Shown: one piece after another, positions 56,925 to 64,000 of the stretch | Layout: each line of letters begins with the position of its first letter | Numbering within the stretch: position 1 is the first letter of the stretch | Assembly (NCBI RefSeq): GCF_001667275.1 | Contig: NZ_LZHV01000041.1 | Location: forward strand, 248,001-312,000 | Source: Mycobacterium sp. ACS4054 | GTDB taxonomy: Bacteria > Actinomycetota > Actinomycetes > Mycobacteriales > Mycobacteriaceae | Length of the DNA: 64,000 nucleotides | Direction of reading: 5' to 3' | Made by a program: the position numbers and the translations under genes | Notes under the pieces: generated by a model | What the model was told of the DNA's origin: nothing | Seen by the model: the letters and a program-made list of their open reading frames with translations, nothing else | The model's database searches: none

Positions 56925-58250
56925 TCAGCCCAGGTTGGCCAGCAGCAGGGCCTCGGCGATCGCGGCGCGTTCCAGCACGCCGAGGTCCAGGCTCTCGTTG
57001 ATGCTGTGCGCCTGGGTGTTTGGGTCCTCGACGCCGGTGACCAGGATCTTGGCTTGCGGGAAGGCCTCGGCGAACTCGGCGATGAACGGGATGGAGCCGC
57101 CCATCCCCATGTCGATCGCATCGGTACCCCACGCCTGCCGGAAAGCCGCGCGCGCGGCGTCGTACACCGGGCCGCTGGCGTCGATGGCGTACGGCTCGCC
57201 GATGTCACCGCGGGTGACGGTCAGGCGCGCGCCCCACGGCACGTGCTCGTGCAGGTGCGACGTCAACGCGTCCAGATGCGCCGCGGCGTCGCCGCCCGGC
57301 GCGACCCGCATACTGATCTTGGCGCGGGCCCGCGGGATGAGCGTGTTAGACGCCTTCTCGACGGGCGTGATGTCGACACCGATCACGGTGATCGCCGGCT
57401 TGGCCCACAGCCGCTGCGGCGCCGGACCCGAGCCGATCTCGGCCACCCCGTCCAGCAGTCCGGAGTCGGCGCGCACCCGCTCGGGCGGGTAATCCACCGG
57501 GGCGGCGGTGCTTTCGTGCAGGCCGGCCACGGCCACGTTGCCGTCGTCGTCGTGCAGGCTGGCGAGCAGGCGCACCAGGACGGTCAAGGCGTCGGGCACC
57601 ACGCCGCCCCAGATGCCGGAGTGCAGCCCGTGGTCGAGCGTGGCGACCTCGACCACGCAGTCGACCAGGCCCCGCAGCGAAACCGTCAGCGCCGGAACGT
57701 CGGTGCTCCAGTTGTCGGAGTCGGCGATGACGATCACGTCGGCAGCGAGCGCCTCGCGGTGAGCGGCCAGCAGCCGGCCCAACGACGGCGAGCCGGATTC
57801 CTCCTCGCCCTCGACGAAGACGGTCACGCCGACCGGGGGTTGGCCGCCGTGCGCCCGGAATGCGGCCAAATGCGTTGCGATGCCGGCCTTGTCGTCGGCG
57901 CTGCCGCGGCCGTAGAGCCGCCCGTCGCGTTCGGTGGGCTCGAACGGCGGCGACGCCCACTGGCCGGCGTCGCCCTCGGGCTGGACGTCGTGGTGGGCAT
58001 ACAGCAGCACGGTCGGAGCGCCCGGGGGTGCCGGATGGCGCGCGATGACCGCGGGCGCGCCGCCCTCGCTGACGATTCGCACGTCATTAAAACCGGCCTG
58101 TGACAACAGCTCCGACACCGCCCGCGCGCTGCGGTGCACTTCGTCGCGCCGGGCCGGGTCGGCCCACACCGATTCGATGCGCACCAGGTCTTCGAGGTCG
58201 CGGCGCACCGACGGCAACACCTCGCGGACGTGCTCGACAAGCTCGCTCAT
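56925..58250 (-). CDS. M20 family metallopeptidase (dipeptidase/ArgE-DapE type)
   Basis: 441 residues from ATG at 58250; Rv2522c is the counterpart. Zinc ligands are in VLLYAHHDVQPEGD (His) and YGRGSADDKAGIA (Asp), with the catalytic Glu in FVEGEEESGSPS. A dimerisation domain with TLDHGLHSGIWGG lies between. It should hydrolyse small peptides in the cytosol; the substrate is not known, and dapE activity is not implied by sequence. It precedes acpS on the opposite side of an 11-base gap. Confidence 0.91.
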   Translation of the reverse strand: MSELVEHVREVLPSVRRDLEDLVRIESVWADPARRDEVHRSARAVSELLSQAGFNDVRIVSEGGAPAVIARHPAPPGAPTVLLYAHHDVQPEGDAGQWASPPFEPTERDGRLYGRGSADDKAGIATHLAAFRAHGGQPPVGVTVFVEGEEESGSPSLGRLLAAHREALAADVIVIADSDNWSTDVPALTVSLRGLVDCVVEVATLDHGLHSGIWGGVVPDALTVLVRLLASLHDDDGNVAVAGLHESTAAPVDYPPERVRADSGLLDGVAEIGSGPAPQRLWAKPAITVIGVDITPVEKASNTLIPRARAKISMRVAPGGDAAAHLDALTSHLHEHVPWGARLTVTRGDIGEPYAIDASGPVYDAARAAFRQAWGTDAIDMGMGGSIPFIAEFAEAFPQAKILVTGVEDPNTQAHSINESLDLGVLERAAIAEALLLANLG

Positions 58251-58260
58251 GGGTCCGAGG

Positions 58261-58659
58261 CTAGTCGGCGGTGGTCTCCAAAATCGCCACCGCGGCGGCG
58301 GTGTCCCCCTCGTGGGTCAGCGACACATGGATCGTCACGTCGGCCAGATGCTTGGCGATGTCGCCGCTCAGCCGCACCCGCGGCCGCCCCCACATGTCGG
58401 TGACCACCTCGATGTCGCGGTGGATGTCCTCGGGCAGCACGGGTCGCTGCGCGAACCGGGATCCCGACCAGGCCTTGATCACCGCCTCCTTCGCGGCCCA
58501 GCGGGCCGCCAGGTGGCGCGCCGCGAACGAACTCTTGTCCGAGGCGTCGCGGCGCTCACCCGGGGTGAACGTCTCGGAGAAGACGGTTCCGGGCTGGTCG
58601 ACCTGTTCGGCGAAATCAGGGATGGAGACGACATCGATCCCCACACCGACAATTCCCAT
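58261..58659 (-). CDS. acpS: Holo-[acyl-carrier-protein] synthase
   Basis: 132 residues from ATG at 58659. VGIDVVSIPDFAEQ has the first Asp, and ARHLAARWAAKEAVIKA holds the Glu and Lys that bind Mg and CoA. It transfers 4'-phosphopantetheine from CoA to the ACP domain of Fas and to AcpM. It starts 11 bases after fas on the same strand, so the synthase and its activator are co-expressed. The long upstream frame is a fas shadow. Rv2523c equivalent. Confidence 0.95.
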   Translation of the reverse strand: MGIVGVGIDVVSIPDFAEQVDQPGTVFSETFTPGERRDASDKSSFAARHLAARWAAKEAVIKAWSGSRFAQRPVLPEDIHRDIEVVTDMWGRPRVRLSGDIAKHLADVTIHVSLTHEGDTAAAVAILETTAD

Positions 58660-58670
58660 GGCAGGCCAGG

Positions 58671-61600
58671 CTAACGGACGACCTCGTAGGCGTCGTCGTC
58701 GCCCAACCGCGACGCCGGGTTCAGCAGCATCGCCGCCTCCTGGCGCTTCTCCGGCACGTCGTGGTTGAAGCGACGGTCCGCCGGCCGCTCGTACATCGGC
58801 GCACCGCCGGCGATGGCCGAGGCCAACCGCCGCTGACCGGCCAGCAGCCGCGCCTCGGCGCGCCGCTGGTAGTCCGCGCGCTGCTGCGGATCCAGGGCGG
58901 CGATGAACGCCTGCGGGTGCACCAGCGCCACCAGCCCGGACACGTGGCCGAAGCCGAGGCTGGTCAGCATGCCGGCCTTGAGCGGGAACTTCTCCCCGAG
59001 CCGCAGCGTCTCGCGCACCCAGACGAAGTGCGCCGAGCCGGCCAGTTCGTCGTCGACGCAATCCAGGCTGCGGTTGGGCGGGATCACCCCGTCGCGCAGC
59101 ATCTGGCACAGCCCCATCATCTGGAACACCGCCGCGCCGCCCTTGGCGTGGCCGGTGAGGCTCTTCTGCGACACCACGAACAGCGGCGCGCCCTCGGAGC
59201 GGCCCAGCGAGTCGGCCAGCCGCTCGTGCAGCTCGGTCTCGTTGGGATCGTTGGCCAGGGTCGAGGTGTCGTGCTTGGAGATCACCGCGACGTCGTCGGC
59301 GCCGACGCCGAGCTTGGCCAACGAGCGCGCCAACTGCGAGTCCTTGCCGCCGCGGCCGGCGCCCAGCGCGCCGAGCCCGGGGGCCGGGATCGACGTGTGC
59401 ACCCCGTCCGCGAACGACTGCGCGTAGGCCACCACCGCCAGCACCGGCAGGCCCATCTTCAGCGCCAGGTCGCCGCGCGCCAGCAGGATGGTGCCGCCAC
59501 CCTGCGCCTCGACGAAGCCAAGCCGGCGCCGGTCGTTGGGCCGGGAGAACTTCGAGTCGTCGATGCCGCGGCCACGCATCATGGAGGTGTCGGCGGTGGC
59601 GGCCATGTCACCGAAGCCGATGATGGCCTCGAGCGTCAGGTCGTCGAAGCCGCCCGCGACCACCAGCTCGGCCTTGCCGAGGCGGATCTTGTCGACGCCC
59701 TCCTCGACCGACACGGCCGCGGTGGCGCAAGCGCCGACCGGGTGGATCATCGCACCGTAGCTGCCCACGTAGCTCTGAATGACGTGCGCCGCAACGACGT
59801 TCGGCAGCACTTCCTGCAGGATGTCGTTCGGCTTGTTCCGGCCGAGCAGGTTGCCGTGATACATGGTCTGCATCGACGTCATGCCGCCCATGCCGGTGCC
59901 CTGGGTGCTGGCCACCAGGCCCGGGTGCACCCACCGCATCAGCTCGGCCGGGGTGAATCCCGACGACAGGAACGCGTCGACGGTCGCGACGATGTTCCAC
60001 AGCGCCACCCGGTCGGTCGAGCTGGCCATGTCCTGGCTGATGCCGAACACGGTCGGGTCGAACCCGGTGGGGATCTGCGCGCCGACGACCCGCGACAGCT
60101 TGGTCTTGCGCGGCACCCGGATCTCGGTGCCGGCTTTGCGGATGACCTGCCAGTCGCTGGAATCGGGCACCGGCCGGATGACCGTGTGCTCGGGGTCGAA
60201 CTCGACGAAGGCGCGGGCGTCGGCCTCCGAGGACACCACGAAGGCGAAGTCCTTCTCCAAGAACACCGACACCAGCAGCGGCGACGCGTGGTCGGGGTCG
60301 ATCGCGCCGTCGTCGACGAACTCGCGGATGCCCACCCGCTCGACCACGACGTCGTGGTAGCGCTCGACCAGCTCGGTCTCGTCGACCAGCTCACCGGATT
60401 CGGTGTCATACCAACCGGGTTGGGGGTCGTCCTCCCAGCGGACCAGCCCGGTGGTCCAGGCCAGCTCGAGGACGCCGGCCGCCGACAGTTGATTGTCGAC
60501 CTCCATCTCGAACCGGGTGCGCGACGAGCCGTACGGCCCGATCTCGGCGCCGCCGACGATGACCACCAGGTCGGCCGGGTCGACATCGAGGTCGGCCCAC
60601 TGCGGGGGCGGCGCCTGGTTGAAGCCGCGCGGCGGGGACGGCAACGCGGCGATGGTGCCCTCGGCGTCGACGCCGTCGGCGTCGTCATCCGAGGCGGAGC
60701 CGGCCCGCTCGCGCGCCTTTGCGGCCAGCTCGGCCATGTCGAGGTTGGCCTCGGCGAGGCCGCCGGTCAGGTCCGCCTTGATCGGCGCGCCGGCCGCTGC
60801 GACCTTGGACTCGACGTCGCAGAGGTCCAGCAGCATGGCCGCCATCTGCTCGGTGGAGTACGTGGTGACACCGGCCTCCTCGACGGCCTCAACGATGGCG
60901 TCGTTGTGGCCCATCAGCCCGGTGCCCCGGGTCCAGCCGATCAGCGCGTGCGCCAGGCTGACCCTTGCGGCCCAAGAGGATTCGGCGTGCCAACGGCTCA
61001 CCAACGCGTCCAGCGCCGACTTGGCCTCGCCGTAGGCGCCGTCGCCGCCGAACATTCCGCGGTTGGGCGAGCCGGGCAGCACCACGTGCAGCCGCGACGC
61101 GATGTCGCGCTCGGCGCCGATCTTGGACAGGCCGCCGATCAACCGCTGCACCGCCCACAGCAGGACCTTCATCTCCATCTCGGAGCGCGAGCCGGCCTCC
61201 GACAGGTCGCCGGCGACGCGGGGCGCCGCGAACGGGAACAGCAGCGTCGGGGTCTGCGCGTCCTTGATGTGAATGGACTGCGGCCCAAGGCTTTCGGTCT
61301 GCTCGTTGCCGACCCATTCGACCAGCGCGTCGATGTCGGAGTAGGACGCCATGTTCGCGGCGACCACCCACAGCGACGCCCCGTACCGGGCGTGGTCGCG
61401 GTACAGCCCGCGATAGAACGCCAGCCGCTCGTCGTCGAGCTTGGATGTCGTGGCGATGACGGTGGCTCCGCCGTCGAGCAGTCGCGCCACCACCGAGGCG
61501 GCGATCGAACCCTTCGACGCGCCGGTCACGACGGCGACCTCGTTGCTGTAGGGGCCGGGGTCCGGATTCTCGGCGCCGGCGGCGATGCGGCCGTACAGCG

Positions 61601-64000
61601 ACGCGTGAATCTGGCGACCGGCGGCCAGCGCCTTGCCCTGCCACCAGGTGGCCTGGGTGGCGACGACATGGCCTGCGCCCTCGAACCTTTCGGACAGGCT
61701 CGTCCACCGGGCGTCGATGTCGCCCTCGTCGGCCAGCCAGAGCTTGACCAGGTCCTCGCGGGCGCTGGCCCAGCGGTCGTCGAACACCACCGCCTTCTTG
61801 GCGTCGAAAGCGGGCGCCACCAACCGCGGCCAGTCCGCGCCCAGTTCGGCGGTGACCAGGTCGATGAGCTCGGCGTCGGTGGCCGCCGGCATCGCGCTCA
61901 CCGGGTCGTCATGTCCCAGTTGGCCCAGGATCAGCCGGGCCGCCGAGGCGAGCACGCCGTCGCGACCGGTGATCTGGTCGGTGAACTCGCTCAACGCCGC
62001 CGCGTCGACGGTCGCACCGCCGCCGCCACCCGACGACGGCAGCGCCACCGCGATGCCGCGGCGCGCGGCGACCGCCGTGACGGCGGCGTCGATGACCTTG
62101 TCGACCGAGGCGGCGTCGGCCAGCGCGCCCTCGTGCAGGTGGCCCATGGCGCCGCCGCGGACGCTGGTGCCCTCGCGGGTGCCCAGCGCGACCTCGACCG
62201 TGACGTGCTTGGCCCAGCCGTCGCCGAGCTCCCAGGTCTTCTTGACCCGTTCGGCGATCGCGGCGGGCCGCTTGCCCGAGGGCCCCAGCACCGTGCGCAG
62301 CTGGTCGTTGATCGCGTCGGAAAGCACTGGGCCGAAAGGCTTGTAGGTGCGCGCCAACTTGGTCACCTGCGACCGCAGGCCGGCCAGGTCGGCCTCGGCG
62401 GCGCCGTCGATGGCGCCCAGGTTCAGCTCCGAACCGAGGTCCACCAGCAACTGGTTGCGGCGCGACGAGGCGCCGTCGGTGATGGACTCGATGGAGTCCA
62501 ACTCCTCGATCTGGTCGATGCGCATCTTCGCCGACAGCGCGATCAACGCCAGGGTGGCGTCGGCGGCGTCGAACCCGATGTCGTCGGGTCGGGGAGCACC
62601 CGACGGAGCAGTGGCGGGCGCCGCAGGGGCGGCCTCCACGGGCGCAGCTCCCTCGGCTGACTCGGCGGCCGGCTCCGCAACGTCTTCCGCCTCCGGCTCG
62701 GGGTCGGTGTCGGTGGCGAACAGCACCGCGGCGTCGCGCTCGGCGTTGAGCACTTCGACTGTGCTGTGGGCATATTCGGGAAGCTTCAGGGTGTTGGTGG
62801 CCAATCCGGCGACGGTCGGCGCCGACTTCACGCCGATCTCGACGAACCGCTCCACGCCCAGACCGCCCGCGGCCTCCTCGGTGAACAGCAGGTCCTGGGT
62901 CTCGATCCAGCGGACCGGGCTGGCGAACTGCCACGCCAGCAGCTCGATCAAGACGATGCGCGCCATCTCGTTTCGGCGCTCGGTGAGCCAGGTGTCGTAG
63001 TCGGCGAGGATCGCATCGAGCGGCTCGGCGGGCACCAGGTCGCGGATCTCCTGGATGAAGTCGCGGTCCAGGGTGAACGGCCGTGGCACCAGGTTGGGGA
63101 TGTAGCGGCCGATGATGACGTCGGGATCCTTATCGCGCGGCATCACGCGCTCGAGCGAGCGGCGGAACTCCGCCACCCCGACCCGCAACACCCGCGAGTG
63201 GAACGGCACGTCGATGCCCGGCACCAGGATGAACGAGCGCTTGCCGCCGGTGAGTTCGCGGCGCCGCTCCACCTCGGCTTCCAGCTCCTCCAGGCCGCGG
63301 ACCGTGCCGGCGATCGCGTACTGCGAACCGCGCAGGTTGAAGTTGACGATCTCCAGGAATTCACCGGTGCGCTCGGCGATTTCGGCGACGAACGCGGGCA
63401 CCTCGTTGTCCGGCAGGTCGATCTGGGACGGCCGGATCGCGGCCAGGCGGTAGTTGGAGCGGCCCAGCTCGTCGCGCGGCACGATGTCGTGCATCTTCGA
63501 GCCGCGGTGAAACACCGTCTCCAGCAACGCTTCCAGTTCGTAGATGCCGGTGACGCAGGCCAAGGCGGTGTACTCGCCGACGGAATGGCCGCAAGCGATC
63601 GCGCCCTCGACGAAGGCGCCCTGCTCACGCATCTCGGCGACCTGCGCCGCCGCCACGGTCGCCATCGCGACCTGGGTGAACTGCGTCAGGTAGAGCACGC
63701 CCTCGGGGTGGTTGTAGTGCACGCCGCTGGCGATGATGCTGGTCGGGTTGTCGCGCACCACGTGCAGCACCGAGAAGCCCAGCGTGTCGCGGGTGAACTT
63801 GTCCGCTTTGTCCCACACCTTGCGGGCCGCCTTGGACCGGGCGCGGACGTCCATGCCCATGCCCTTGTGCTGAATCCCCTGACCGGGGAACGCGTACACC
63901 GTGTGCGGGGCGGCCAGGCGCGCCGTCGCCGACATCACCAGGTCGGATCCGATCCGGGCGGCGACCTCCAAAACCTCGGCGCCCTGGTCGATTCCGACGC
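58671..64000 (-). CDS. fas: Type I fatty acid synthase, C-terminal 1776 codons (5' end outside window)
   Basis: The frame is open to the right edge, so the N-terminal domains (acetyltransferase, enoyl reductase, dehydratase; about 1300 of 3069 residues) are missing. The visible part starts in the malonyl/palmitoyl transferase: YAFPGQGIQHKGMGMD and the Ser in CGHSVGEYTAL near 63580. An ACP-like segment with LDSIESITDGASSRRNQ is near 62470. The ketoreductase VVTGASKGSIAASVV is near 61520. The ketosynthase has its active Cys in GACATAAVSVEEG (near 59730) and His in SKHDTSTLANDP and SLTGHAKGG. It makes C16-C26 acyl-CoA for membranes and mycolates. Rv2524c equivalent. Confidence 0.97.
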   Translation of the reverse strand, partial: VGIDQGAEVLEVAARIGSDLVMSATARLAAPHTVYAFPGQGIQHKGMGMDVRARSKAARKVWDKADKFTRDTLGFSVLHVVRDNPTSIIASGVHYNHPEGVLYLTQFTQVAMATVAAAQVAEMREQGAFVEGAIACGHSVGEYTALACVTGIYELEALLETVFHRGSKMHDIVPRDELGRSNYRLAAIRPSQIDLPDNEVPAFVAEIAERTGEFLEIVNFNLRGSQYAIAGTVRGLEELEAEVERRRELTGGKRSFILVPGIDVPFHSRVLRVGVAEFRRSLERVMPRDKDPDVIIGRYIPNLVPRPFTLDRDFIQEIRDLVPAEPLDAILADYDTWLTERRNEMARIVLIELLAWQFASPVRWIETQDLLFTEEAAGGLGVERFVEIGVKSAPTVAGLATNTLKLPEYAHSTVEVLNAERDAAVLFATDTDPEPEAEDVAEPAAESAEGAAPVEAAPAAPATAPSGAPRPDDIGFDAADATLALIALSAKMRIDQIEELDSIESITDGASSRRNQLLVDLGSELNLGAIDGAAEADLAGLRSQVTKLARTYKPFGPVLSDAINDQLRTVLGPSGKRPAAIAERVKKTWELGDGWAKHVTVEVALGTREGTSVRGGAMGHLHEGALADAASVDKVIDAAVTAVAARRGIAVALPSSGGGGGATVDAAALSEFTDQITGRDGVLASAARLILGQLGHDDPVSAMPAATDAELIDLVTAELGADWPRLVAPAFDAKKAVVFDDRWASAREDLVKLWLADEGDIDARWTSLSERFEGAGHVVATQATWWQGKALAAGRQIHASLYGRIAAGAENPDPGPYSNEVAVVTGASKGSIAASVVARLLDGGATVIATTSKLDDERLAFYRGLYRDHARYGASLWVVAANMASYSDIDALVEWVGNEQTESLGPQSIHIKDAQTPTLLFPFAAPRVAGDLSEAGSRSEMEMKVLLWAVQRLIGGLSKIGAERDIASRLHVVLPGSPNRGMFGGDGAYGEAKSALDALVSRWHAESSWAARVSLAHALIGWTRGTGLMGHNDAIVEAVEEAGVTTYSTEQMAAMLLDLCDVESKVAAAGAPIKADLTGGLAEANLDMAELAAKARERAGSASDDDADGVDAEGTIAALPSPPRGFNQAPPPQWADLDVDPADLVVIVGGAEIGPYGSSRTRFEMEVDNQLSAAGVLELAWTTGLVRWEDDPQPGWYDTESGELVDETELVERYHDVVVERVGIREFVDDGAIDPDHASPLLVSVFLEKDFAFVVSSEADARAFVEFDPEHTVIRPVPDSSDWQVIRKAGTEIRVPRKTKLSRVVGAQIPTGFDPTVFGISQDMASSTDRVALWNIVATVDAFLSSGFTPAELMRWVHPGLVASTQGTGMGGMTSMQTMYHGNLLGRNKPNDILQEVLPNVVAAHVIQSYVGSYGAMIHPVGACATAAVSVEEGVDKIRLGKAELVVAGGFDDLTLEAIIGFGDMAATADTSMMRGRGIDDSKFSRPNDRRRLGFVEAQGGGTILLARGDLALKMGLPVLAVVAYAQSFADGVHTSIPAPGLGALGAGRGGKDSQLARSLAKLGVGADDVAVISKHDTSTLANDPNETELHERLADSLGRSEGAPLFVVSQKSLTGHAKGGAAVFQMMGLCQMLRDGVIPPNRSLDCVDDELAGSAHFVWVRETLRLGEKFPLKAGMLTSLGFGHVSGLVALVHPQAFIAALDPQQRADYQRRAEARLLAGQRRLASAIAGGAPMYERPADRRFNHDVPEKRQEAAMLLNPASRLGDDDAYEVVR

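Noticed and set aside
58761-62660. 1299-residue open frame on the plus strand
   Set aside because: Antisense of fas; sequence composition is that of a reversed G+C-rich gene.

Overview
The window is a G+C-rich actinobacterial chromosome segment whose gene content and order match the Mycobacterium tuberculosis Rv2474c-Rv2524c interval (gdh, plsB2-plsC, lipQ, echA14, bkdABC/citE/fadE19/accA1/accD1/scoAB, bkaR-type TetR, cmrA, orn, ldtB, bcp, acpS, fas). It lacks several genes I recall from the tuberculosis complex at this place (PE_PGRS42/43, vapBC38, fadD35, PE26, IS elements) and carries inserted blocks of its own. A nontuberculous, probably slow-growing Mycobacterium is the best reading; the species cannot be fixed. 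Rv numbers are from memory and from recognition of protein sequence and gene order, not from a search.

Layout. 1-18 kb: the tail of an FAD oxidoreductase, a minus-strand run of Rv2474c-like protein, thioesterase, giant NAD-glutamate dehydrogenase, ABC-F factor and a second SSB, then a plus-strand 13E12 HNH gene. Next come a CopD-CtaG copper/cytochrome-oxidase protein and a coupled lipid set plsB2-plsC-WS/DGAT, followed by lipQ. 19.6-25 kb: tRNA-Arg, a cmaA2-type cyclopropane mycolate synthase, and an accessory minus-strand unit of DJ-1/PfpI, a CBS-like 29-codon ORF, an ATP-grasp ligase and a NylB-type serine hydrolase. 25-38 kb: echA14, a small exported protein, and the leucine/branched-chain keto-acid catabolic operon. 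In that operon almost every junction is a 4-base stop/start overlap, and it diverges from its TetR regulator across two matching inverted repeats. 38-50.7 kb: an MmpS-like protein, MFS and DMT transporters, cmrA, HerA-type ATPase, orn, tRNA-His, a small lipoprotein, L,D-transpeptidase, MmpL, an Eis-like acetyltransferase and tRNA-Lys. 50.7-53 kb: a low-G+C island beside tRNA-Lys encoding a JmjC/RoxA-type Fe(II) oxygenase preceded by a small secreted protein. 53-64 kb: a DUF3556 membrane protein, DUF3618, bcp, small exported or MmpS-like proteins, DUF3060, an M20 peptidase, acpS and the C-terminal part of type I fatty acid synthase.

How they fit together: much of the window serves lipid biology. 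Fas (activated by AcpS) makes acyl-CoA, PlsB2/PlsC/DGAT make glycerolipids, CmaA2-like and CmrA finish mycolates, and the bkd-acc-sco operon, CitE and EchA14 handle branched acyl-CoA. LdtB, MmpL and small exported proteins serve the envelope.

The two candidates for undescribed biology are the JmjC oxygenase plus exported small protein (51.1-52.7 kb) and the ATP-grasp/serine hydrolase/DJ-1/micro-ORF unit (20.8-24.3 kb).
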